Part shown: in pieces, positions 34,859-46,764 of the stretch
How the letters are laid out: each line of letters starts with the position of its first letter
How positions within the stretch are numbered: the first letter of the stretch is position 1
DNA from: Pipra filicauda
Lineage: Eukaryota; Chordata; Aves; Passeriformes; Pipridae
Assembly (NCBI RefSeq): GCF_003945595.2
Contig: NW_024104367.1
Location: 422,851 to 486,850, forward strand
Length of the DNA: 64,000 nt
Direction: 5' to 3'
The notes under the pieces: generated by a model
Told to the model about the DNA's origin: nothing
The model's database searches: none
What the model saw: the letters and a program-made list of their open reading frames with translations, nothing else
Made by a program: the position numbers and the translations under genes

Positions 34859-36378
34859 GAAACCCATCTGGTGTTAAAAAAAATGCATCAGATATGAACA
34901 TAACACTCAACAGAATGACATGAATTATTTGAGTCCAGTCTTCTGCTTTGGGAAACAACATATCGTAAGACTTTTCCACAGTGATTTTCCATTAAAATTT
35001 ATAATATTTGCAATAATTTTATTTTATAATGCAGAAACAGTGTATACATGAGCAGCTGCCAATTACAGAAAAAATTAGGAAAGTGCTCACTGTACAGGTT
35101 TATTGTACAGGGGAAAGGCTCTAGTACTCAAAAACCACTCAGAAATCCAGACTTTGTGGGAAGAAATTGGATGAACATAAGCTACTTAAACTCACAAGGT
35201 ATGGAAGAGAATTACTAGGAAACACTTAATCACCCCCAATATTCATATTTAACCCAGGGACGGCTGTTTCTTTTGGAGACTCATTTTGCTTCTGGTGAAT
35301 CCTCACTGGGAAGCAGAAATGAGCAGCAGGAATTGCAATGTGGACTATCTGCTTTCACCACACTGTGATATCCCACGTCTCCCACATCAAATCAAGGGAG
35401 GTTTTGCCAACAACATCCATGAAACAGAGACAGGTTCTGTCACAAGATGAAAGCCTACTTTGGCACTAAGTTTAAGTACTCCTTGTATTCTACTCTCAAT
35501 AAAGAAATCCTGACTTGGAAGAGTGTCATGTCATTATGTGGGCACTGTGAAACCCAGGGGAATAACAGTGTGTGTGTCCTTGGACGATTTGTACACGGCT
35601 TAAAGGAGATGTGAAGATCTGAGGGGCTGTAAGACACATGCTGTGAATCCCACAGAGGAGTTGTCTGCTGTACAGTGGGTGGATTTTCTAGTGTGTTCCC
35701 ATCCATTCATACCCAAATACTTCCTTCCCATCCCTCAAGGACACTGTGGAAGAAGTTGTAGTTCCAAACTCCTCTCCTGCATCATCTCTATGATGCTGCA
35801 TTGCTCTCACAGCTGCATTTAGGATTGATACTGTCACCATGCTCCAGCTGATACCCTGCTGGTGGGTGGGTTTTGGGAGAAATGTCAGTCTTATGAGACA
35901 TTTCATTTTTCAAGAAGGATTCCTCTCCCTATTTTCAAAATAAAAATAATTTTTTACTGAAAGAAGTTTTCCTAATTACCTTCCATGACCTTTCAATAAA
36001 TAAATTAATCAATAGAAAAATCAATAAATTAATCTTCTCTCACTGTTCCAAATACTTCCATGAAAAATAATGGAGCAAAAGGTTTGTCACTCTAAATGAG
36101 ACAGGCAGTATCCCAGATTCAAAGGACAATTTAGACATTATCTAGACCACTGAGACTGAGGCATGTCCAGATCCAAACCATCCTTAGGATCAAGAAAAAT
36201 CCTCTGTAAGACCTGAGACCTTGATCTGGTGTTTCTTGAATTGCTGTTTCTGTCTTCCCTGGTGGGGTTCTTGGGAGCCCCAGGGACTCCTTCTGAAAGC
36301 AAACCTTTCCTAAGACTCTGACAACACCTTTTCTCTTTCAGAGAAATCAACTCTGAAATCAGGTAGAAATCAGTTGAA
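34859..36378. other. Unique DNA, no gene recognised
   Basis: ORFs of 70-85 codons only. A short AAATTAATCAATAGAAAAATCAATAAATTAATC stretch near 36000-36033 is internally repeated. No interspersed repeat was found. Confidence 0.6.
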
Positions 36379-36482
36379 CTCCTGGTCTAGTGAAGGTGTC
36401 CCTGCCCAAGGCAGAAGGTTGAAACAAGATGATCTTTAAGGTCCCTTTCAACCCAAACTATCCGATGACTCTGATTCTATGG
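36379..36482 (+). mobile_element. CR1 LINE 3' end fragment
   Basis: Starts within the TCCTGGTCTAGTGAAGGTGT block, then CCCTGCCCAAGGCAGAAGG, GATGATCTTTAAGGTCCC and a TGATTCTATGG tail. About 104 bp of CR1 3' UTR. A one-base deletion in the TAGTGGAAGG word and several transitions mark it as moderately old. Confidence 0.92.
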
Positions 36483-37576
36483 AATTGATCCATTTACAAA
36501 AAACTTTGCTTGGTTTAGTTGGATATGACTTTTCAGAGGTAAAACCCACTAATTTTTTCTATTTATATGGAACTATTCATGGAAAAACTCAAGCATGTGG
36601 GAAGACAGACCTTGATTCTCTCTAAAATGTACAAAAGGTCACACAAACACACAAACACACACACCCCTGTGTTCAACACTAAAATATGAGTTTAAGGTTC
36701 TATTTATTCTCAGCTTTGGTTCCGCCTCTGATTCATTTTGGAAAGAAATTCTGCTCTCTTTGCCCTGATTCCATCTTTTCTTGGGAAGGGGATAATCATC
36801 CAGGTGAGCTTGTTCTTTCAGGAGTGCATTTTGGTTCACATTCGGGCTATTTACTGCAGAAGCTCCAGGGTTTTTTGAATTGTCAAGGAGTAATTGACTG
36901 GGAAGAGATACTGGAGCATGTTGTCACTCCTACCAATAAAATCCAGAAGTTGTGGTATTAATTTTGTCTTCTGAAGCTTGAGGGGATGGGAAGGTTTTCA
37001 TTAAGAGGAGAAGGGATGAGGTGAGGCAGTTGTGTGCCCCCATTTGAAAGGTAAATAATCCTGTATGTAACATTGACAAGTACACAAATGAGAATAATGA
37101 ATCCTAAATGGACAGAGGCAAGGCTGGTTTGATAGCTTGATGCACACAGTTTTCCTGAAGAAATTTATTTGATCCTTTCCTTATTATATACATCTTGTGG
37201 TTCTTGGCATTATGCTGATCAGGCTGGAGCTGGCAGGGAAAACAGGGATGCAGAGCTCAGTTCAGTTGCCTAACTGGATGCATCCAGTGTGATTTGAGAC
37301 ACCCCAAGGCACTTGAAACATCCACATGGGTTTGGCAGATATGACAAAGGTCCTACAGGATGTGCACATATGGAACTGGAAGCCACTACCCCAGAGTACT
37401 TCAGATTTCTCAAGCTACCCGTGATAGGAAATAATATGAAACAATATATTAGAATTGATTATTATTTTTTAATAATACTGTTCAAAATTAATTAAGAAAC
37501 TAAATTTAACATAAAATTAGGTTATTGTTATAAAATAAGTTTTACTATGTTTTAGCATATTTTTGCTATGTTCTAG
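36483..37576. other. Unique DNA; small (CA)n-like run at 36641-36664
   Basis: The CACACAAACACACAAACACACACACC run is a short imperfect microsatellite. A 91-codon plus ORF (36686-36961) has no known domain. The part at 37430-37560 is AT-rich. No gene was recognised. Confidence 0.6.
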
Positions 37577-37853
37577 TTTAAGAGAAAAGGAGGCTCAGGG
37601 GAGAACTTATCCCTCTCTACAACTACCTGAAAGGATGTTATATCAAGATGGACATCAGGATGAATTTCTTCACTGAGGGGTTGATTAAGCATTGGAATGG
37701 GCAGCCCAGGGAATTGGTGGAGTCACTATTCCTGGAAATGTTCAAGAAATGACTGGACATGGCATTTGGTGCTGTTTTTGTTGACAAGGTGATGTTCCAA
37801 AGGTTGGGCTCAATTATCTTGGAGGTCTTTTACAACCTTTGTTATTCTATGTT
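37577..37853 (+). mobile_element. CR1 LINE 3' portion, older copy
   Basis: From GAGAAAAGGAGGCTCAGGGG and CTACAACTACCTGAAAGGA (end of ORF2), through AAGCATTGGAATGGGCAGCC, AGGGAATTGGTGGAGTCACT and TGGGCTCAATTATCTTGGAG to GTCTTTTACAACCTTTGTTA. The ATTCTATG tail is a single unit. Many point changes and a deletion of the segment before ATCAAGATGGACATCAGGAT point to an old insertion. Confidence 0.93.
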
Positions 37854-39225
37854 CAAATAGGTTTGGTCACAATTACCCCAGAAACCACTGACAGAACCAA
37901 GAACAATGCCCAGATCCCTCTGAGTGCAGAGTGGAATATATTCCATTTCCACTTCATCCTGTTCTGATCCACAGGTGTCCAGGGCCAGGGAACTCCAGTG
38001 TAAAGTGATGCTGCCTCTGTTCCAAACAAAGTCAAGCAGAGGTGGCTACTGAATTCCCTGTGATATTTCTGAGTGTTACCATGGAAATTTCTAGGGAATT
38101 TGTTATCAAACATGTGCAGGGGGACTAAGCCTGGGAGCTGCTGGGTAAGGAATATAAAATATGTAATTCCTCAGTGAACTCTGTATGGCCAAAGTGACAG
38201 TGGATGGCTCCTCCGCTCTCCTGCTATGTCAGTCCTGAGTGTGACAGGATTCCAGCTCTGTGTTCCCAAACAGCTCCATCCAGGCTCAGGTCTGAACAAA
38301 AGCTAATTGTTGGTTTGAGCAGCGAAAGGGCTTAGAGTAACTTCCACTTAAAACTCCTGAGTAAAGCTTGGAGGTGAGAAGGAGGGATGTGAAGGGAAGC
38401 ACAAACTGATGCCACATGTGTGCAGGGGAAAGGATGGAGAGGAATCCAGGGGTAGAATTGCAGAGCTGTGTCCTCTAAGTAAAACTGTGTATCCAGCAGT
38501 CACCTTTCCCAGATGGAAAATCCTGGAGGTGAATTCGCAGTTCTCTAATTTTGGTCCCGCTTTCATTATGATAGTCTGAGTGGTGGAAAAAAAATAAATA
38601 AAAAATGAAACCTTCCCCATTTGCAATGATCTAATTTTAAGGCTCATTTGACATCGGTTGTTCAGCAGCAGAAGCACTTCAACAATTAAATACAGGAGTA
38701 CTGCTGGCAGTGGGAATGACAGCAAGCTGAACACTTCCATTAAGCTGGAAATGCCATGGATTTATCTAAGCCTCAGTATTTATGTCCTTCTTGCACATAG
38801 TTGAACTAGCAGGTAGAAAAGTATTTTGGAAACTGTCAATGCATGTCTTGTCATTCAGTAATCAGAATATGCAGGTGGCTCTGGGGTGTCACATATCCCC
38901 TTTTTTTTTGGTAGAACGCAGAAAAAATTCTTTTCACAGTATTGGGTGAAGATTGATGCTTGCTTTTTTCAGCTGCAATAGCAATAGGACTTTTTGAACA
39001 GTGATATAATATGGAAGATAAAGCTTGTTCTTTCATACAACAGAATTGTATATTTATTTATTATTTGCAGTTCACAACAGACAGGCAACTCCATGAAAGA
39101 CCTTAATCTCCTTTTTAGATATTGTGGAGCAGAATCACAAAAAATTCGGCTGTTCTGTGGAGGGAAAGAAGACAAACAGTGAGGAAATGAAGTTTCAGTG
39201 CTTTCATTTTAAGCTGCAGCAGTAA
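37854..39225. other. Unique DNA, no gene recognised
   Basis: A 130-codon minus ORF (38348-38740) has no known domain. No interspersed repeats are obvious. Short A-runs occur near 38588-38606. Confidence 0.6.
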
Positions 39226-39314
39226 GATGTGGAGAGGACAGAGAGACTTGCCCGAGGCCCCATGAATTTTCTGTGGCAGGATCAGGAGCTGCAGCCACAG
39301 CTCAGAATCCCAAA
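39226..39314 (+). mobile_element. Possible ancient MIR-like SINE remnant
   Basis: The order of words resembles the MIR 3' half: GGAGAGGACAGAGAGACTTG, then CCCGAGGCCCCATGAA (compare 'ACTTGCCCAAGGTCACACAG'), then TGTGGCAGGATCAGGAGC (compare 'GTGGCAGAGCCAGGATT'). The core region to the left is not convincing. It is called on pattern recall with high divergence, so chance similarity is possible. Confidence 0.4.
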
Positions 39315-39387
39315 GTGTTTTCACAGATAATTTCACATATTGGTTCAATACCTGTCTGTTGCCTTTCCTGTGCTCCTGCACACGTTG

Positions 39388-39490
39388 CAGGGACACCTTC
39401 CACTAGACCAGTTTACTCCAAACCCCTTCCAACCTGGCCTTGAACACTGCCAAAGGTGGGGCATCCACGGCTTCTCTGGGCAGCCTGATG
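39388..39490 (-). mobile_element. CR1 LINE 3' UTR internal fragment
   Basis: The segment CAGGGACACCTTCCACTAGA, CAGTTTACTCCAAACCCC, CAACCTGGCCTTGAACACTG, then GGCTTCTCTGGGCAGCCTGATG is the middle of the CR1 3' UTR on the minus strand. Unlike the other copies, its 3' tail is missing: the sequence left of 39388 is not CR1. So it is broken at both ends, by deletion or rearrangement after insertion. Confidence 0.92.
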
Positions 39491-41555
39491 AAAGAGAACC
39501 TGAAATACTGTCCAGGAAATAAAACTACTGTACATCTCCTCACTGCTGAGGATGAATTAATGACTGAGAGTGAGACAATCACTGTCAAAATATTAAGTAT
39601 TTCATTGCCCAGTCAAGTGATTAAGGGAAGATCAAGAATGTCACACAATAAAGCAAGGCCCACCTCAGGTCAAGCTGCTTTCCACAACCTGATACTATCA
39701 ACTGGGCAGTGGGGGTGGGACACAGTTTTTAATTCCAGATCTAGAGACTGGCTTTCAAAACTTTCTGAAATTCTGCTTTAATCCAAGTTTTGTATGTCTT
39801 GCCACTGGTTCAATATATTTGTGCAGCAAGATTTGTTCTAATTCTATCTTCCAGCATAAAAAGGTAGACAGCAAGAAATGTCAAGTTCATTTACTGCCCT
39901 AGTTTGGATGAACCAATACAGATATCTGGGGTCTTCCTCCCCCTGTTCAGACAGCAGCAGAGGAAGGGAATGTTTCTCTGCTGTCTCGTCCTGGCAAAGT
40001 AGAATTTATTTTGGATGACATTATACTCAGGTCTGTTCCAAGGAAATATTATTCATATGTACTCACCTTATTGGTCAGCAGAATGGGATGCATAGTGAAA
40101 TATCACTGAAATTCTGTATAACCTATTTACTGAGTAAAGAATAGGCACAGATCTACTTTGCATAATCCTCTAGAAATCTTTGAACAAAAAAAATTTGAAT
40201 ATAAATTATTCTGAGGCCTGCCCAGTGCTATTGTTTAGAGCAGCACTCTCACCTTCTTGCAATGAGGAAGAGAATTAATACTCACAAATCCATGGCTGAT
40301 AATTTTTCTCTGTCTTTTAAATATTCCATGTTCCCTTACAGGCATTTGTGTCACAGGAAGGCAGAATAATTATGCTGGTAGCTGCTTTTATTCTGCTATG
40401 AAAATGTCTTTTTTTTTTTTTAAACTTGGTTTATGTCATTTAGGAAAGAGGAGAAACGAAAACTAAAGAACAACACTGACTTCAGAATAAGAGTGTCCAC
40501 ACAATCTGGGGATTAGAATTACTGATTCTGTTGTTTTCATAATGCCTGTCTGGTTTTTATGTGCCCAATGTAGGTGTGTTGGACAGGACCCTCATGTCCC
40601 TAAATATTTAAGGGAGAAAGGTTAGTTCCTGATCTGCAAACTGTTTAATGTCATTGATCCTGGATTCCTATAGCACTGAATGAAATAGTAGGGAAGACTT
40701 TATCCAACACCTTCACTGGAACACAGCTTGTGAGATGTTCACACAAGTGTAGCAACTCAAGCTTTCTTGGTCTAATTAAATAAAAATATTGCCTTTTTTC
40801 TCAGTGTCATTAAAGGCCACCACACTCAGGACTAGTATGACTGTTCTTTGTGATGAGGATCTGTTTTAATATCCTTTCCAAGAGACCCAGTTTCATGAGA
40901 ACTCGATAATCATGGTTTGTTTCTTCAGGGTTACGTGTTGGCGACAGAAAACACACATGAAACTTATCATATTCTGCTCCAAATAAAACATAATTCTGTT
41001 TATTCCATCCCTGTAACAAAGATCAGCACAAAGAAAATCTGTACCAAAGGAAAATATTCTCCTTTCACTCCTTGATGCTGCAGGGAGAGTTGCAGAGAAG
41101 ATACAGACCATGAGCTATGATAACAATGTGACTTCATCCCCTCAGAAGAGAGGGACAGGTGTCAGAGTAGGGAAACTTCAGAGCTGTAACTGCAGAAGAA
41201 CTGGATTAGATGAAATATTAATTCAACCCAGAGTTCCTGACACCAGCAGTGGTCCATAATGTATATTTATGGAAAAATGATACTGCTGAGATAATGCAAG
41301 CTGTGTGAACATGCACAAATTCATTCAATAATAAATACCAGTAAAAGAAAAAAAGATTGAACCTCATAGAACTGATAAGGTCTCAACTTAGGTGCTTGGA
41401 CAACCATGGAAACTGGGATCCTGCTGGCAGTGACTTAAAGCAGGACAACAAAACTCTTTCTGGGTGCAGAGCAGCCACTGGATTCCCACACAGTCCTTCA
41501 GGAAGAAACTTTAAAATATCACAGAAATCATAATCTGGAGGATTTAGTCATTATA
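39491..41555. other. Unique DNA, no gene recognised
   Basis: Short ORFs only. An A/T-homopolymer mix occurs at about 40408-40422. No identified repeat. Confidence 0.6.
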
Positions 41556-41735
41556 TATTTTCATTATATATATATATATATATAAAGATTTGTAGATATG
41601 TACTTATTCTCTCTATATACAGATTTATATATATATATTATTCTATAACATATATGTAACATATATTATAATATATGTAAAAATAATATATAATAATATA
41701 TATAAAAAATACTATATCATTATATATTATTCAGT
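41556..41735. repeat. (TA)n-rich microsatellite tract
   Basis: Several (TA)n runs (the longest at 41566-41584) alternate with ATATGTAA and TAATATATAATAA words over 180 bp. It is likely unstable in length and difficult to sequence. Confidence 0.9.
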
Positions 41736-44271
41736 CAGTGGAGAATGAGAATATGAGGTAGTTGTATTACAATTCCCAAGAGATCATGTATCCTTGTTTT
41801 AACACCAAGATGTTAAAACATCAGCCAAGGGATTTGTGTTCTGGGTCTGTGTAGCAGATCGGACCATTAATTCATTACTTTGCTTCTAATGTCAACGGGT
41901 AGTTGCTGCCACAGGGCTTGAAAAATGTTGTGTCATGCAAAGTATTTCAGTCTTGAACATGTTCAGGGTTCCTCAGGCCATGCGGAGTCTCAGAAGGATG
42001 GAATTCAGGAGCCCCTAAGTGAGTTCACTTGGTGGAAATGTGGGGTCCTATCTCCCAACATGTCCATCACTACACCTGGTGTGACCAGAAACCTGAAGGG
42101 AAAATGTCAGTTCATGGAAGTTGGATTATGGACAGTGTTTAAGAAGTCCCTTTGATCATCATCATCATCTTAAGGAGCACATGGCTTTATTCCAGACATG
42201 AGTATGAAGACACTTGTAGCCCAAGATCTCCCAAATAGCTCTTTCCCACAGCTATGCAGATATTTAGAAGTTTGAAACAGATTCTCCAGAAATAATTGTG
42301 TGTTTGATTACACATGGGGTGAGCCAGCCTGTTTGTTCAATAAAGGAAATGTTACCAAAGTCCTTCTGCCAGTGCATTAAATATTTAATGTCTTCTGCTT
42401 TGCTCCTCTGTATCAACAATTTAACCTCCCATTCTCCATTCATACAACAATTTAGCTGGATTAAGAGAACTTGACTGACGTCTAATGCAAACACAACTGT
42501 AGCAAATAGATTTCTTGGCCACTTAGACACGTGTACTCAAAAGCTTCAGGAATATAAAGTCCAAAAAATATTTGTAAGCAAATGTTTTTATCTATGGATG
42601 AAAAAAATGAGCATTAATATTTCACATTACAAGATGAATATAGCAAATATAGCATTTATTATTTAACCATTGCTTCTGAGTGGAGAGATTATGAAATGTT
42701 TATAAACTGCTCTTCGTAAAGGAAGTTTCAAGATATTTTACAAGCTATATTATACAAAATAACAACATGTCCTACTGCTGTTTGGTGTTCAACATGTATA
42801 AGTGCTGCCAGCCTTTAGCTGGGAAAATAAAGATGTTGTGCCGAATGGTATATTCAAGGTGCACCATTTTCTGGGGTCCAAATGTGTGGGACCTGATTAA
42901 TACCACAGAATTTTATGGGAATTAGCATAATTTTGCCTTTTCGTTATTTTTTTTTCTTTAAAATGTAAAAAATTAAATTAAGCTTTATGGCATTTTCTTC
43001 TTATTTCTTTTCCTTTCTATTGCAGAGAAATCTCTTCCCTTTTTTAAGCATTTGCTGAATATGACTGAATATTACTGGCAAAGCAACAATGTTTGCATCC
43101 TACTTCCATTGTCTCTTTAGAAATGGTTCCTCTTTTCTTTATCCCCATGGCAAAACAGTAATTTAGATCTCTGAGGTCATAACAGTGATATTCTCTCCTT
43201 CCAAAATACTCCAGCTTAAAAATGCTTTCAGATAAGACTGAGGTCAAAGTGACAGTATTTGGTAGAATATTTTCATGCGAAAGTTTACATGGAGAATACA
43301 CCACTGGTCTGCAAAGTGCTGCAGTGCAGATACTGCTTTGGAAGCACTTAAAGTGATCTCAGAAACCAGATTGTTTTATTTTTCGAGCTCAAATTTCATA
43401 ACTAGCACCCTGTGTTACTTCCAAATTATCCACCTTTCTGGGAACATGGAGAGGCACCAGGTATGGCTGATGATTTGGAAGATATACCACTTTCTTCAGT
43501 GGTTCCAGTATCAGCACAACCTCGAAGTGCTGGTGAGAGATGCCCCAAATGTCACTTTGCAGGCTGACATATTGGGAAATCTTCCTTGTCCCAACTCAGG
43601 CCATTTAATTCTGATTCCCAGCTCACAGTTTTCCTCACAAATAAAGGCTGTTTCTACTTAAAGAAATTATTCAGAGCAGCAGCAGCAGTGGGTATTTTAA
43701 AGACCATGTATTTATACTATAGACAACTCAGGTTTTTTACTTAATACTGGATCTAACCCAGTGGTGTGCTCTGAATGCCCACTTACAGTTTGACTGGTAT
43801 GGGTGAGCCCCAGGCTTCTAATCTGAATTATTGTGAGATCCTTCTCAAAACTTCTCCCCTGCTTCAAACTAAAACACTCATGTAGCAACACAGACTGCTG
43901 TGATGGCATCAAACCTCTCCTCTACTCTCTACACAAATATTTTGCTGAATACCAAACAGTGCAAGAGGTCTATAGGATTGTCTCCAAGATGCTTTATAGC
44001 CCAAATCCAAACTGTCTACGTATCTACAGGTGTCACCTGGAAGTTATGACAACATATGCAGGTCTGAAGAGGCAGCCATGGTTGTTATGTTCTAAATTTT
44101 GTTTATGAGCAGAGGGTAAGCACATCTTACATATGTATTAAGTAAACCCAAGAATTTATTATTAGTATAGTTTACATCTAAACAGTCTAACTCAAGCGTC
44201 ATCATTAGTCTAGTCATAAAGAAGATAACAATGTGGGTAAAGTGTTTTTGTACAGAGAAGGTAACAATAAT
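41736..44271. other. Unique DNA, no gene recognised
   Basis: A 128-codon plus ORF (43275-43661) is the longest, with no family recognised. The 42560-42720 and 42930-43000 segments are AT-rich. No interspersed repeats were seen. Confidence 0.6.
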
Positions 44272-44642
44272 AAAATCATAGAATATCTCAAGTTGGAAGG
44301 GACCCACAAGGATCACTGAGTCCAACTTCCTGCACCTCACAGGATACCTAAAACTAAACCATAGGGTTGAGAGCATCATCCAAAAGCTCCTTAGTGCCAT
44401 AACCACTTTCCTGAGGAGTTTGTTCCAGTGACTGACCCTCTTCCCCCTCTCAGTGAAGAACCTTTCCCTAGTGTCCAAATTGACCTCCCCCTGAAGTTGC
44501 TTCACAACATTTCCATGTGTCCTCTTGCTGGTCACCAGAGAGAGGAGATCAGCACCTTCCCCTCTGCTGCCGCACTCGAGGAAGATGTAGATTGTGATGA
44601 GGTCACAACTCAGCCTTCTCTTCTCCAAGTTGAACAAGTTAA
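44272..44642 (-). mobile_element. CR1 LINE 3' portion, 'GGGACCCACAAGGATCA' type
   Basis: A distinct CR1 subfamily. On the plus strand: AAATCATAGAATATCTCAAG, TTGGAAGGGACCCACAAGGA, GAGAGCATCATCCAAAAGCT, AGTTTGTTCCAGTGACTGAC, CACCAGAGAGAGGAGATCAG and TCAGCCTTCTCTTCTCCAAG. It ends where the coding region for the FSLEK-type motif would start. A 181-codon minus ORF (44092-44637) and a 76-codon plus ORF run through it as artefacts. It is the same subfamily as the copy at 60858-61200. Confidence 0.95.
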
Positions 44643-46120
44643 ACTATCAGCAATATAATTTAAATTGTTAATCCACACACTTATCAGTGTCTACCCCTTT
44701 TCCTGCCACTGTGTTAACCCTTCCATGGCTCCTCTGGAGCAACATCCATAACTCTTCAGGTGATAATTCTCAACCTGTAACAGCAGACATTCTATTGCAA
44801 GAATCTCAGAAGAGAATAGGCAACCATTGCTAGAGAAACTGGCAAGACAAAGTAATTAATTCCCAAGGAACTAAAGTCCATCCCAGTTCCTCTCCACACG
44901 CTCTGATGAGCTCGACAGCTTTACAAAAGCACAGTTGTGGTAGAAAAACGAGCTCAGTCACCTAACAGGTTGTGGGAAGTTTCACCTCCTGCAAGGTTTT
45001 TTGAAGCAAACTCAGAGTGATGCACACAGGTAAAGCAAAAATAAGATCATAATAAGGTGAAACACTGCAATGGCTGGTGGTTTTCTTGAGGAGACCTTCA
45101 GAAAGAGACCAACCATCACATGACAAATGTGAACAGTAGCCAGTAACGCATGGTTGGGTGACTAAATGTCTATTGGAGAGACAGATGAATTATTCAGAGA
45201 CACGGGATTGTCTGGCTGTATGTTCGTGCATGAGAGAAGCATGATGAGCACTCATATTTCATGCTTAATAAAGTGTCTCACTATCACCTTAGAGTCAAAA
45301 TATATTCACACTGCCAAGTATCCTGTGTGTCAGGTTATGAGGAGGCATTTATTGAATAATGCACAAATTTCTGTGATTTCTGTTTTATTTATTTCCTATT
45401 TCACTTTGTGAGGAAGAGAAAGAAGAGCAAACAGGATAATTGTGTTGATCAATGGATATACAGGAGGTGAACGCTCAGTTTTCAGCAGGACAGATGAACC
45501 ATCCAAGGAATTCAGGAGGCTAAGAAGGGAAAGCAAAGAGCAGATGTGGGAGTTTATGGGCCCCCAGGGCAGCAACAAAAATAAGTCATGCAACAGTCAG
45601 ATGGTGTTAGTGGATCTTACTTCCATCATTAGAATGAGCTCATGTGGTATTTTTCATTCTGTTTTTTTTAGATTCTAATTTTGATCTGACTCAGAAAAGA
45701 CCATTTTATGAACTTTTGAACAGACTGTAAAAAAAGGAAAGAGTTTCTTGATTAAAGGCAGATACCTCTGCCTGCCAAAAAAAAGATAAAAGATCAAAAA
45801 AGGGACTTTAGAAAAAAATTTTAAAAAAAAGAAAATAATCAGAAAACAGCAGAGGTTGTCTTTTCAAGAAAAGAGTAAATTAATAGTTCCCATCTTGGAC
45901 TATATATTTACAGAGGCTGGTAAGAAACTGTACCCACATTCCAAGATCTGGCAACTATTCTCATTCTCATACGTAAACAATAACTCAACTGTTTAACAAG
46001 ATCACAACCTGAGTATGTGTAATGGATTAATCACTGAGAACAACTCAGATCAAAGGGCAATACACCAGAGACAGACACAAATTATTTTAGCTGTATTAAA
46101 ATATAAAATAAAATTCGTGC
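44643..46120. other. Unique DNA, A-rich from about 45725 to 45850
   Basis: Short ORFs only (an 81-codon plus ORF at 45166-45411, a 78-codon plus ORF at 45442-45678). A small perfect hairpin with 7-bp arms (AGGCAGA…TCTGCCT, 45756-45773) lies in the A-rich part. No gene was recognised. Confidence 0.6.
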
Positions 46121-46197
46121 ATCAGAAAAAAGAATAGGAATAGAAATAGAAATAAAAATAGAAATGGGAGTAGAAATAGAATTAGAAATAGAAATCT
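46121..46197. repeat. (TAGAAA)n hexanucleotide repeat, imperfect
   Basis: Repeated AATAGAAATAGAAATA words from 46128 to 46196, with interruptions by GGGAG and ATTAG. About eleven hexamer units. Confidence 0.9.
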
Positions 46198-46582
46198 AGA
46201 ACAGAGAAAATATCACCTACATTTTGGGAATTGTTCCTGATGGGGATCTGAAGACCACGGAGTATCTTCACTGGAGTAGCAGTGGCAGTGTAACCACTTG
46301 GGAAAGTGAAACAGGAGAGGACCTGCTCTTGAGAGCAACAGGGAGGTGACAGGAAAGCACAGACTGACCTAAAGCGTCTTTTCTTCCCAGTGCAACCACG
46401 GCTCTGTGGAACAGACTTGCCAGTTGCTCAAAAGTAAAGCACGAGCTGAATCAATCTCAAAAAGTACCGACAACAGGGATAGCAAAACATCAAAGCCCCA
46501 TTTCAAGGTGATATAAGCAGGAATGACAAAACAGGGTGAGTGCTGGCAGAGCTTCAGACCATAAAATGAGCGGTTGGCCTGT
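46198..46582. other. Unique DNA, no gene recognised
   Basis: Nothing recognisable. Confidence 0.5.
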
Positions 46583-46630
46583 ACAGCAGTGTCACAGCAG
46601 AGTCACAGCAGTGTCACAGCAGTGTCACAA
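46583..46630. repeat. 11-bp tandem repeat (CAGCAGTGTCA)
   Basis: About four units of CAGCAGTGTCA, one with AGAGTCA. The products of overlapping frames are not meaningful. Confidence 0.85.
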
Positions 46631-46722
46631 CCACCTTCTCCTGGGCTACTGGGTGTGCGGAGAGTCATACCAGCAACAGCAGCACGACAGGGTGCTTAGC
46701 TCAGTATACCTTCCTCCAGGAT
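46631..46722. other. Short spacer
   Basis: Unique sequence between two microsatellites. Confidence 0.5.
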
Positions 46723-46764
46723 AGTAATAATAATAATAATAATAATAACAACAACAGCAATAAT
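46723..46764. repeat. (AAT)n microsatellite grading into (AAC)
   Basis: Eight or nine AAT units followed by AACAACAACAGCAATAAT. Confidence 0.93.

Noticed and set aside
44092..44637. 181-codon minus ORF as a gene
   Set aside because: Most of it reads through a CR1 3' portion. The CR1 identity explains the open frame.
45756..45773. Small hairpin as an RNA gene
   Set aside because: A 7-bp stem in A-rich DNA is too short to support an RNA gene call.
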